Origin: Candidatus Schekmanbacteria bacterium | GTDB taxonomy: Bacteria > CSSED10-310 > JACPHN01 | Direction of reading: 5' to 3' | Assembly (NCBI GenBank): GCA_016188575.1 | Contig: JACPHN010000045.1 | Coordinates: forward strand, 1-64,000 | Length of the DNA stretch: 64,000 nt | Shown here: in pieces, positions 46,057-54,491 of the stretch | How the letters are laid out: each line of letters starts with the position of its first letter | Numbering within the stretch: the stretch's first letter is position 1 | Made by a program: the position numbers and the translations under genes | The notes under the pieces: model-generated | What the model was told of the DNA's origin: nothing | The model's input: only the letters and a program-made list of their open reading frames with translations | Database searches by the model: none

Positions 46057-47865
46057 CTATGAGACCTGGCGCCAGAAAGCCGGTGCCGGTGCCGGCGCTT
46101 GCCTTCCGGGGTTGCGGCCGACCGTCGTCTTGCTCTTGCGTTCGTGCTCCGTGTCGTAGTCCTGGCGCTGTGAGCTGAAGCCCGTACCGATCTTGACGTC
46201 CAGACCGCCGACGCTCCCCTTGAACCGTGCCCCGTACGTCTTGTAGTCAGTCTCGGTGACCTCGACTTCGGTGCCCTTGGGCAGCCCCTTGTAGAACTCA
46301 TCGGGCCCTCCCGTGGCGACGCGCCTGGCGATTTCGGCTGCATCGACGCTCTTGCCCTTGGTCTCGAACTCGTACTTGGTCTCGGTTCCTTTCTCGTCAC
46401 CTCCTTCAAAACGCTTGGTGTCGGTAGTGACCGTGACCTTCGATGTCTCCATCTTTTCGGCGGCGGCTCTCGCCTGCTCGATAGTCATGCCTTTTTGCCA
46501 GTTTACCTTTTTCTCGACCTCGACCGTGGCAGAACCCTGGACACCTTCGCGGCTGTCGACATCGACCTCCACTCCTTTCACGTCCGCCTTGCCGCCACCC
46601 ATGCCAGCCTTGCCTTCCGCCTTGGCCTTCGTCTTGAAGGTCACGCTCGTGGGTTCACCATTCTTGTATTCGATCCGCTCGGTCCGTTCATATTCGCCGC
46701 TGACCTCACCTCGGGCACCGCCCGAAGCTGACGAACCTTCGACCTTCCCTCCGGCCGCCCAGCGAGTCTCCGTCGCGGTTCGGTGCTTGTCGAGCCATTC
46801 CCGATCCTCTTTCTCCTTCTGGGTCTCCGTCTCTGCGGCGCGCAGGACGTGTTGTGAGCTCTTGGCCATCTGGGCCGTGATGATGCCTTCCGCCCTCTTG
46901 GCTTCGGCGGCCGAATTGAAGGTATACTCGGTCTTGGCGCCAAGCTTGCCGCCGCCCTCGGCTTCGACGCTCCCACCGCCGCCTATAGCGCCGCTCCCCT
47001 CCGTGTCCACCGAGACGACGTACTTGTCATCGTTGGTGCGCTGCGTCTCGACGGTGAGCTTGCCGCCGAGCTTGACGGGCCCTATTCCATACTCCGGTTC
47101 AATCGTCTTGGTGCACTTGTCGCCGCGGCCGAGCTTGTCGATCTTCGACCCTTCCAACACGCCGCTCTTGTCCAGCGCCTCCTCAACGGCCTTGCCGGCG
47201 TCCTCAGCCCCCTTCTCGATGGCCTTGCCAGCTTCCTTCGCTCCTTCCTCCAGGGCCTTGCCGGTCTCCTCAATCCCCTTTTCGATGGCCTTGCCGGCTT
47301 CTCGCACGCCCTCCTCAACGGCCTTGCCGGCGTCCTCAACCCCCTTCTGGATGGCCTTGCCGGCTTCTCGCACGCCCTCCTCAACCGCCTTTCCCGCCTT
47401 CTCGACCCCGTCCCCGATGGCCTTCCCAGCTTCCGCGGCAGCTTCACCCACGCGCTCGGCCGCTCTGCGGACTTGCTCGTCCACGCCGGAGTCCCCGGCG
47501 TCGATTCCGCCGACAGCGTTGCCGGTGTCGCCGCTGCTCAGCGCGCCCTTGAACCGGGTTCCGACCTCGGCGCACGCCCGGCCAACCGAGTCTACCAGGT
47601 CCGGCCGCGCTGCCGAATCACCGCCGTTGGAGTTGCCGTTGGCGCTCGCTCCCTGCATTGTCGTGCTGGAAATCCCCAGGCGGTCTGGAGCGGCAGCTTC
47701 CTCGTAGCTGTCCCCCGTGGCGGCAGCGGGGGTGGCCGCGCCGCTTTGCTCGGGCGCCTCTGCTGACTGGGTCGAAGTGGATTGCGCTTCGGTGGAAGCT
47801 TGGGTCTCGCTGGTGTCTTGCCACGCAACCGATGAGGACTGGGCAGCCTGGACGTCCATGGACAT
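46057..47865 (-). CDS. Unknown protein with 11-residue amphipathic helix repeats
   Basis: This 602-residue protein starts at ATG 47865 (GGAGGAG seven bases upstream). There is no signal peptide. Residues 1-110 are Ser/Thr/Ala/Gln-rich and disordered. Residues about 140-228 are eight or nine 11-residue repeats, such as VREAGKAIQKG and VEDAGKAVEEG, a period seen in lipid-binding helices and LEA-like proteins. The remainder is Gly/Lys/Glu-rich and appears beta-rich (for example GKLTVETQR and KVTVTTDTKRF) and ends Pro/Ala-rich. I do not recognise the family. The length, disorder and helical repeats would fit a membrane-surface or secreted structural protein. Confidence 0.6.
   Translation of the reverse strand: MSMDVQAAQSSSVAWQDTSETQASTEAQSTSTQSAEAPEQSGAATPAAATGDSYEEAAAPDRLGISSTTMQGASANGNSNGGDSAARPDLVDSVGRACAEVGTRFKGALSSGDTGNAVGGIDAGDSGVDEQVRRAAERVGEAAAEAGKAIGDGVEKAGKAVEEGVREAGKAIQKGVEDAGKAVEEGVREAGKAIEKGIEETGKALEEGAKEAGKAIEKGAEDAGKAVEEALDKSGVLEGSKIDKLGRGDKCTKTIEPEYGIGPVKLGGKLTVETQRTNDDKYVVSVDTEGSGAIGGGGSVEAEGGGKLGAKTEYTFNSAAEAKRAEGIITAQMAKSSQHVLRAAETETQKEKEDREWLDKHRTATETRWAAGGKVEGSSASGGARGEVSGEYERTERIEYKNGEPTSVTFKTKAKAEGKAGMGGGKADVKGVEVDVDSREGVQGSATVEVEKKVNWQKGMTIEQARAAAEKMETSKVTVTTDTKRFEGGDEKGTETKYEFETKGKSVDAAEIARRVATGGPDEFYKGLPKGTEVEVTETDYKTYGARFKGSVGGLDVKIGTGFSSQRQDYDTEHERKSKTTVGRNPGRQAPAPAPAFWRQVS
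47183..47447 (-). repeat. 33-bp tandem repeats coding the 11-residue helix units
   Basis: About eight units of 33 bases can be followed, with the repeated core GCCTTGCCGGC on the plus strand. The coding strand gives (V/A/I)(R/E/K)(E/D)(A/T)GKA(I/V/L)(E/Q)(K/E)G. Alternating copies are most alike, so the array probably grew by 66-base duplications. Confidence 0.8.
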
Positions 47866-48035
47866 GGGAATTCTCCTCCATTGGCGATGTCGCGGTAGGG
47901 CTTGTGGCCCGATGTTTCAGTCGTCACGGCACGATGGTGCAAGTCCCGAGCCAGTTTCGGCGCCGCTATCTTCGCGGACGAAGTGGCACGATGATCGCAT
48001 CCGCTGGCGGACGGAAAGCTCCGAATTAGTAAAAC

Positions 48036-48066
48036 TTGTACAAATTGATCTTGAGTTGTACAAATT
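48036..48066 (-). promoter_or_regulatory. Paired operator-like direct repeat in AT-rich DNA
   Basis: TTGTACAAATT occurs at 48036-48046 and again at 48056-48066. Each contains the palindrome TTGTACAA, and the two are 20 bases apart centre to centre, or two helical turns. It lies about 170-200 bases upstream of the 47865 start, in a local AT-rich spot. A dimeric repressor or activator could bind here. Confidence 0.45.
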
Positions 48067-48818
48067 CACAAGACGGTTGTGGGCTCTGGAGCGCCAGGCA
48101 GAACCGATGACCGCCTTCGGCGGCCGTGAGCCGCAGCCGGGCGACAGGGCTGTGCGCCACGACCAGCGCCGGAGCCGACCGCCAGGGGGCCCCCGCTCGA
48201 CGCTCACGAAAAATGGTCACTCCTGCTCTCTTGGAGCAGGCCAGTGCCATTGGCCCGGGCCGAGCGCGCCAGTCGCATCGGGACATACTTTTTTCTATCT
48301 ACCTGTCGACTTCCCGGCGTCGGCCGAATCTGCTTGACACCTGAGGCCGCGACGATAGGGGCGCAATTTATCGCGCCCGGTCATCGCGGCCGGTAATCGG
48401 CGCGGATCATTCTCGGGCCGAGGATCCCCGGCCCGGCATTGGGGGCGCGGTGAATTGCACCCTGCTCACCGAAACCTGCGGCGGGAAGAAGTGTAGAAGA
48501 CGAAACCGGACATTCGCCCGACGCCGATTTCCCGAACAAGCTGGGTGGTACAGTTTCGGCGAGCAAACCCCCGTCATTTTTCGTGAGCGTCGAAGCCGCT
48601 AGCACCCAGCCTTCGACCGGCAGGGTCACGAGCACGAAGTCGCGCGCGTCGGCATCCACAGGTTCTTGCGGCCGAAGCCGATGGGATTGTCCGGCTCGGC
48701 GCTGTTGGCGATGGACGCCGGCGCGCGGCGCGAAGGGGGTGTTGCGAGGGGCACCTTCGGCTGGTCGGGCGGCCATTGCGGACAGACGCCGAGGTCCCAT
48801 CGCCCGAAACCGATGGCC
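48067..48818. other. Intergenic stretch of about 750 bases with no gene seen
   Basis: I found no supportable gene. Open frames on both strands have no ribosome site or family. It may hold decayed sequence linked to the pseudogene that follows. Confidence 0.4.
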
Positions 48819-49663
48819 TCAGCTTTTTGGGCCCTCCAGGGCGTCCTCGACCGACCGCGCGGAGATCGCCCGTCGAAGCCAGCAATCGAGCCGGCCGGGA
48901 TCGCGGCACGATACAATCAGCTCGCGCTGCTGGTCCGTGACGGCCAGGCCGCGGACTTCGAACACGGCGAGCACGTCTTCGGCCTTGCCTGCGGCCCTGC
49001 CCTCCGCCACGCCTTCCGTCACACCTTCGGCCTTGCCCTCTTCGAGCCAGCGGCGGATGTACTTGTGGTAGAGCTCACTCTGGGGTTGGTATTCTTTCAG
49101 GTCGAGCATGTTCTCGAGCACCTTCCTCGCGGCTTCTCCCAAGTGCTGCCAGATGAGATCAGTATAGGCCAGGGCGCGATCGGGCTCAAGCTCGGCGGCG
49201 GCCTGAAGCGCCGGCAGCGCCACGGCCAGGCCGTTGTCCTCGCCGCCATGGGCAATTGCCGAGATCATGGCGAGCTCGGGGTTCTGGCGGGCCTGCTTGG
49301 GGTCGACGAGCCATGGGACTGCCGCGCGGGCGAGCACCATGGGGACGAGGTCAAAGCCGGGGTGGCCGGTGCGGATCGGCCGGGACGCCCAGCGGGCGAC
49401 CGCGTCGTCGGGCGCGAGCACCATGAGCCAGACGTCTGGACCTCGACGATCACGGCGAGAGTAGCCGAGCCAGCCTGTTCGAAGATGACGAGGAGGTCGG
49501 CGCGCCAGGGAACGGGGAGGATCGCGACCGCATCGGGATCGTCGGTGCGGGCGCGGTCGTGGGCGGGAACCGGGTCCTGGTGCACGCGCCGCAGCAGCTC
49601 GAGCAGCAGCTCGGGGCGGCGGCGAAAGACATCGACGAGGACTTCGTGGAGCTTGGACAGCAT
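48819..49663 (-). pseudogene. Decayed Rpn/DUF4351-like PD-(D/E)XK protein
   Basis: The N-terminal part from ATG 49663 reads MLSKLHEVLVDVFRRRPELL and then ADLLVIFEQAGSATLAVIVE, with the E of VEVQ as a likely catalytic residue. Near 49440 the frame breaks. The rest, in another frame, reads DVWLMVLAPDDAVARWASRP, then ELAMISAIAHG, and ends with the Glu/Gly-rich and GLAVTDQQRELI repeats of the same family. About 20-25 residues that normally follow VEVQ (an aromatic strand) are missing. The gene has lost a segment and its frame, so it should be non-functional. The family is known from Myxococcota and Actinobacteria; its role is unclear. Confidence 0.7.
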
Positions 49664-50139
49664 GGCGGGACAACCTACCATCCGGGACCGTGACGTGCAA
49701 TCGCCGAAGGTGGCATTCGCAGCGGCGGGTGCGAACGACGGCGCCCGCATGGGGCTATCCGGTAGGCGCGAGATCCCTACTTCTCGGCAGCATCGGGCTG
49801 ACATGGGATGGCACGCCAGGGACGCCGCCGTGTCGCAGGAGCAGGCCCTCGCGCCCGAGTACCCGGGGCGGGCCGGGAGCCGATCCACACCGAGCGCACG
49901 CTGCGCCGGCTGCGCGAGTGCCTGGCCTGGGAGGACCAGCGGGCGCTGTGGGCGGAGCTGCGGGCTGCGACGGGGTAGCCGCCGCTAGATCCGACCAGCT
50001 CAAACCCGGACCAGGCCGAGCAAGCGGATCGATGTTGGCCGAGGTGCATCTTGAGCGCCGGGTTCTGATCGTGATAAGCTCCGCCCGCCGACGATGGAGG
50101 CAGTGCGTCTTCGAGGGGCGCCTCCGTACCGGCGGGAGC
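49664..50139. other. Intergenic stretch before the defence operon
   Basis: No gene is supported in this gap of about 480 bases. It separates the pseudogene from the operon and should contain the operon promoter, but no clear -35/-10 pair was found. Confidence 0.4.
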
Positions 50140-50367
50140 ATGCCGATGGCCGAACGGGACCCTTGGGCGTCCGTCGAAGACGTCGCCAAACATCTCGGGA
50201 TCGCGAAGGACACGGTCTACCGCTGGCTCGAGTCCAAGGTGCTGCCTGCGCACAAGATCGGTCGGCTCTGGAAGCTCAAGCTCACCGAGGTCGACGAGTG
50301 GGGGCGCAGCAGAGGAGCGACGGAAGGCGAACCGACGAGCACACGGGTTGAGGAGACGAGCGAGTAG
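50140..50367 (+). CDS. Excisionase-like helix-turn-helix protein
   Basis: This 75-residue protein matches the small winged-HTH (excisionase, MerR-like) form: PWASVEDVAKHLGIAKDTVY followed by RWLESKVLPAHKIGRLWKLK. Start ATG 50140 has GGGAG just upstream. Its stop touches the RadC start (TAG then ATG), so they are translated together. Such proteins bind DNA as autoregulators of defence or mobile operons. It is the first gene of the operon. Confidence 0.8.
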   Translation: MPMAERDPWASVEDVAKHLGIAKDTVYRWLESKVLPAHKIGRLWKLKLTEVDEWGRSRGATEGEPTSTRVEETSE

Positions 50368-51075
50368 ATGTCCTACGTGGAAGGCCATCGTCAGCGACTG
50401 CGAGACCGCTTCAATGGAAGTGGGCTCGGAGCGTTCGAGGATCACGAGGTCCTCGAGTTGCTGCTGACGTACGCCGTGCCGCGGAAGGATGTGAAACCCA
50501 TCGCGCGTGCCCTGCTCGATCGCTTCGGCTCCGTGTCGAACGTCCTCGACGCCCCAACGGCCGAGCTCACCAGTGTCGATGGCGTCGGCGACACGGGCGC
50601 CACGCTGCTCCACCTGATGCCGTCGTTGACGCGCCGCTACCTGCGCAACCGGTGGGGCCACAAGCCGCAGCTTACCACCCGCGAGGACCTCGCCCGCTTC
50701 GCCGTGGACGAGCTGGCGACGGCCAACAACGAGGTCTTCCTGCTCATCCTGCTCACCCACGAGAACCACGTCCTTCGTGCGCTGCCGCTCCACGAAGGCA
50801 GCCTAGCCAGCGCTCCGGTGTACCCCCGACTCGTGGTGGAGGCGGCGCTTCGTCATCACGCGGCCAAGGTCGTGTTCGCGCACAACCACCCCGGAGGCGT
50901 CGCGGAGCCCTCCGGCGAGGACGCCGCGATCACCCGCACGCTAGTCTCAGTGTTCGACTCCCTCGCGATCCCGGTCGTCGACCACCTCATCGTCGCCGGC
51001 CCCCGAACCTTCAGCATGGCCGAAGCTGGTCTCCTCCGAGCCACACAGGCACAGCCGCTCGGAGGTGCCGCATGA
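50368..51075 (+). CDS. radC: RadC-family JAMM (MPN+) protein
   Basis: This 235-residue protein has the helix-hairpin-helix segment (SVDGVGDTGATLLHL) and the zinc-dependent MPN+ motif with H172-N-H174 in AHNHPGGVAEPSGED. The RadC family is linked to mobile elements and defence islands; a role in DNA repair is disputed. It overlaps the helicase gene by ATGA, making coupled translation likely. Length and motifs are normal. Confidence 0.85.
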   Translation: MSYVEGHRQRLRDRFNGSGLGAFEDHEVLELLLTYAVPRKDVKPIARALLDRFGSVSNVLDAPTAELTSVDGVGDTGATLLHLMPSLTRRYLRNRWGHKPQLTTREDLARFAVDELATANNEVFLLILLTHENHVLRALPLHEGSLASAPVYPRLVVEAALRHHAAKVVFAHNHPGGVAEPSGEDAAITRTLVSVFDSLAIPVVDHLIVAGPRTFSMAEAGLLRATQAQPLGGAA

Positions 51076-54000
51076 GCCCCGCCATCGAGAAGGACATGGT
51101 GCTCGAGGGCCCGCTTTGGCCCGAGCCGGTCCGCGTCCTCTGCGTCGACTGCTTCGGCACGATGCTCCAAGTCGACGCCGTCGGCACCCGCACGCGGCAG
51201 TTCTACCCGGGCATCATCGTGACCGCCGCGCAGGCGGATGGCCTCAAGGTTGTGTCGAGCGCGAAGGGAATGGACTTCTCGGGCGACCCGGAAGCCTTCC
51301 ACCTCGCCATCGAGGCGATGCGCATCCGGCTCGCCTACGAGTATGACCCGTACTTCGCGGTCAACGCCTCGACGATCACGCCGCTGCCTCATCAGCTCGA
51401 CGCGGTCTACCGCTACATGCTGAAGTCGCCGCTCGTTCGCCTCCTGCTCGCGGACGATCCTGGCGCCGGCAAGACCATCATGGCTGGCCTGCTCCTGAAG
51501 GAGCTGCGCTTCCGGGGGCTCGCCGACCGGGTGCTGGTCGTCGTGCCGCCGCTCATCGCCCGCCAGTGGCAAGAGGAGCTCTCGGGTAAGTTCTCCGAGG
51601 AGCTCTCGATCATCGATAACGGCGTGTTGAAGGCCAACGTTGGTCGCAACCCCTGGATCGAAAACGACCGCTGCATCACCTCGCTCTACTGGGCTGCGCG
51701 GGACAACGTGCTCGAGACGCTCAAGGAGGCGGACTGGGATCTGGTGATCGTGGACGAGGCCCACAAGATGGCGGCCTACCGCCAGGGCGTCCGCTCGCAG
51801 AAGACCCGAAAGACCCGACTCTACCGGCTGGGCGAAGACCTCTCGGCCCGCACCAAGCATCTGCTGCTCTTGACGGCGACGCCCCACAAGGGCGATCCCG
51901 AAAACTTCCGCCTGCTGCTCGAGCTGCTCGACAAGGACCTCTTCGCCGACCGGCACATCCTGGAGGAGGCGATGTCCTCCTCGGACAACCCGATCATCCT
52001 CCGTCGCCTGAAGGAGGAGATGTGCCACTTCGACGGGAGGCCGCTCTTTCCGCAACGAACCGTGAAGACCGTCGCCTTTGACCTCAGCCGGGCCGAACGT
52101 GACCTCTACGACGAAGTCACCGAGTATGTCTCCGAGCACTTCAACAGGGCGATGCAGAAGGAGAAGCGCAACGTCGGCTTCGCCATGACCATCCTGCAGC
52201 GGCGCCTGACCTCGAGCCTGGCTGCCATCACCGCATCGCTCACGCGCCGGCACGAGCGCCTGCAGACCCTTCTCGACCAGGTCCGCGCTCTCGCCGCCAC
52301 CAAAGCGGGCGGCGCGCTTCGCGGCAGCGATGGCGACGCGACTCTCGAAGAGCTGCTCGGAGGCGCCGAGGTCGACGATCTCGATGACCTGTCCGAGGCC
52401 GAGCGGTGGGATGTCGAGGACTCCCTCCTCGAGCGCCACACCAACGCCGAGTCTATCGAGGAGCTGGAGGCTGAGGTCCTCGCCCTCGAGCGACTCGCGC
52501 GGCGGGCCCGTGGCGCGCTCGGCAGCGGCATCGAGGCCAAGCTGGTCCAACTGACGGACGCCATCCTGCGCGATGAAGGCCTGGCAGCGCGCGGCGAGAA
52601 GCTCCTCATCTTCACCGAGGCGAAGGATACGCTCACCTTCCTCGTGAGCCAGCTTCGTGCGCAGGGTTTCAAGGTCGCCGTCATCAATGGCTCGCTCTCG
52701 ATGGACCAGCGACGCCAGCAGCAGGTGCTGTTCCGGGGCGAGGCGCAGATCATGGTCGCGACGGAGGCGGGTGGCGAGTCCATCAACCTCCAGTTCTGCA
52801 ACCAGATGGTCAACTACGACATTCCGTGGAACCCCAACCGCCTCGAGCAGCGGATGGGCCGCATCCACCGCATCGGCCAGAAGAACGAGGTCTTCATCTT
52901 CAACCTCGTGGCCACCGACACCCGCGAGGGCGCCGTGCTGGCGGCGCTCCTGCGCAAGATGGAGGAGATGCGGCAAGGGCTCGGCGCCGACCGCGTGTTC
53001 GACCTCGTCGGCGACCTCCTCGATGACCACGAGATCTCCCTCGCCGACCTGATCATCGACTGCATCACGAACCGCCGGCGGCTCGCCGACGCCGTGGCCA
53101 GCATCGAGCAGGCCGTCAGCCCCGATCACGAGGCGTCGCTCAATGCAGCCCGAGAGGAGGGGCTCGCCCGCCGCTTCGTGAACCTGCCCGAGCTTCGTCA
53201 CGAGGCGGCTCGCTCGGCAAGTCAGGCGTTGCTCCCGTCGCACCTCGAGAGCTTTTTCACGCGCACCCTGGAGCGGAACCGCGGGCGCTGGGAGCGGCGG
53301 GCGGACGGGAAGCTCCGCGTCGAGCGTGTGCCGGTGAATCTGCGGCACGAGCAGGAGCTCGACTTCCGGCGCCGTTACGGCACCGTGGAGCGTGCCTACC
53401 TCTCCCTGACCTTCGACAAGGCCGCGGTCGGCGAGGACGGACGCACCGAGCTGCTCGGCCCGGGGCATCCACTCTTCGAGTCGGTGCTCCAGGCAGCCGA
53501 GGTCGGCTTTACCGACGCCCTCGCGCGCGGTGCCGTGTTCTTCGACGTCGATGCACGCGCGCCCGAGCGCCTCTGGTTCTTCCGCGGAGTCGTCGGCGAC
53601 GGCACTGGACGAGTCCTCTCGCAGCGCCTCTTCGCTGTCCGCGAGGTCGTTGCCGGCGGCGGCACCGCCCTCGCGCCGGCGCACCCGATCCACCTCCACG
53701 ACCTTCGTCCGCGCTGCGATCGGGCTCCGCCACCGCCCATGATGGACTTCGCCGCGTGCAAGCACGCGGCTACGCGTTACTGCCTCGAGCAGATGGTGCC
53801 GCGCCTTGTCGACGAGGTTGCGAGCGGACGCCTGAAGGAGCTCGGGCTCAAGGAGCGCTACCTTGAACGATCCTTCCGCGTGGTGATCAGCCGGCACGCC
53901 GACAGGCTCCTCGATCTCGAAGCGAAGTCGGGGGCGGGGCAGGACATAAGCCTGGCCGTGGGTCGCGAGCAACGGCTGATGAATGAAGCCAGGCGGCGGC

Positions 54001-54491
54001 AGCAGGAGCGCCTCGCCGAGGTGCGGCTCGAGCAGCAGCTCGTCCCGCGCGCCCCCGAGCTGCTCGGCGTGGTCACCGTGTTGCCCGCCGAGGCAAAAGT
54101 AGGCGACGCGAAGGCAGACGACAAGCTGCTCGCCCGCGTGCGCGAGGTCGAGGCGGCGCACGGGCGGGCTCTCGAGGACACCCGCGGCGAGGGGCTCGGC
54201 TTCGACGCCATTGCGCGCGATGCCGACGGCCAGGACGTGCGCTTCGTTCTGGCCCGCACTCTCGATGCCGATTCGCGCCTGTGGCTCCGCGCGACCGAGT
54301 GGGCGCAGGTGCAGCACCTGGGTGATCGCGTTCAGATGTACGCCGCCCGCGATGGTCAGCTCCTGACGCTGGCCGCGAAGGACGCGGCGCGCGCCGCCGA
54401 CATCGACGAGACGAACCGAAGGGTCTCCATCCGCCTCGCCGGGCTTCTGCTCCCGCTGGCGGCAGCGCGTGATGTGAGGAGCGAAGCATGA
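51072..54491 (+). CDS. SNF2-type helicase of a helicase-methylase-ATPase defence system
   Basis: This 1139-residue protein starts at ATG 51072, overlapping radC. It has the SNF2 two-lobed motor: Walker A DDPGAGKT (K134), DEAH at residues 228-231 (VIVDEAHKMAA), a second-lobe helicase C region near 500-690 with QRMGRIHRIGQ, and a long C-terminal region. Enzymes of this class translocate along DNA without strand separation. Together with the DUF1156 methylase and DUF499 ATPase directly downstream, it forms a recognised phage-defence architecture. Its stop overlaps the methylase start by ATGA. Confidence 0.9.
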   Translation: MSPAIEKDMVLEGPLWPEPVRVLCVDCFGTMLQVDAVGTRTRQFYPGIIVTAAQADGLKVVSSAKGMDFSGDPEAFHLAIEAMRIRLAYEYDPYFAVNASTITPLPHQLDAVYRYMLKSPLVRLLLADDPGAGKTIMAGLLLKELRFRGLADRVLVVVPPLIARQWQEELSGKFSEELSIIDNGVLKANVGRNPWIENDRCITSLYWAARDNVLETLKEADWDLVIVDEAHKMAAYRQGVRSQKTRKTRLYRLGEDLSARTKHLLLLTATPHKGDPENFRLLLELLDKDLFADRHILEEAMSSSDNPIILRRLKEEMCHFDGRPLFPQRTVKTVAFDLSRAERDLYDEVTEYVSEHFNRAMQKEKRNVGFAMTILQRRLTSSLAAITASLTRRHERLQTLLDQVRALAATKAGGALRGSDGDATLEELLGGAEVDDLDDLSEAERWDVEDSLLERHTNAESIEELEAEVLALERLARRARGALGSGIEAKLVQLTDAILRDEGLAARGEKLLIFTEAKDTLTFLVSQLRAQGFKVAVINGSLSMDQRRQQQVLFRGEAQIMVATEAGGESINLQFCNQMVNYDIPWNPNRLEQRMGRIHRIGQKNEVFIFNLVATDTREGAVLAALLRKMEEMRQGLGADRVFDLVGDLLDDHEISLADLIIDCITNRRRLADAVASIEQAVSPDHEASLNAAREEGLARRFVNLPELRHEAARSASQALLPSHLESFFTRTLERNRGRWERRADGKLRVERVPVNLRHEQELDFRRRYGTVERAYLSLTFDKAAVGEDGRTELLGPGHPLFESVLQAAEVGFTDALARGAVFFDVDARAPERLWFFRGVVGDGTGRVLSQRLFAVREVVAGGGTALAPAHPIHLHDLRPRCDRAPPPPMMDFAACKHAATRYCLEQMVPRLVDEVASGRLKELGLKERYLERSFRVVISRHADRLLDLEAKSGAGQDISLAVGREQRLMNEARRRQQERLAEVRLEQQLVPRAPELLGVVTVLPAEAKVGDAKADDKLLARVREVEAAHGRALEDTRGEGLGFDAIARDADGQDVRFVLARTLDADSRLWLRATEWAQVQHLGDRVQMYAARDGQLLTLAAKDAARAADIDETNRRVSIRLAGLLLPLAAARDVRSEA

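Noticed and set aside
47985-48001. Possible second sigma-54 promoter (TGGCACG followed by TCGC)
   Set aside because: The -12 box departs from TTGC and no gene with a sensible start follows on that strand.
50856-54317. Long minus-strand open frame of over 1100 codons
   Set aside because: It lies opposite the SNF2 helicase gene, has no ribosome site or recognisable domain, and is the usual high-GC shadow of a long coding strand.
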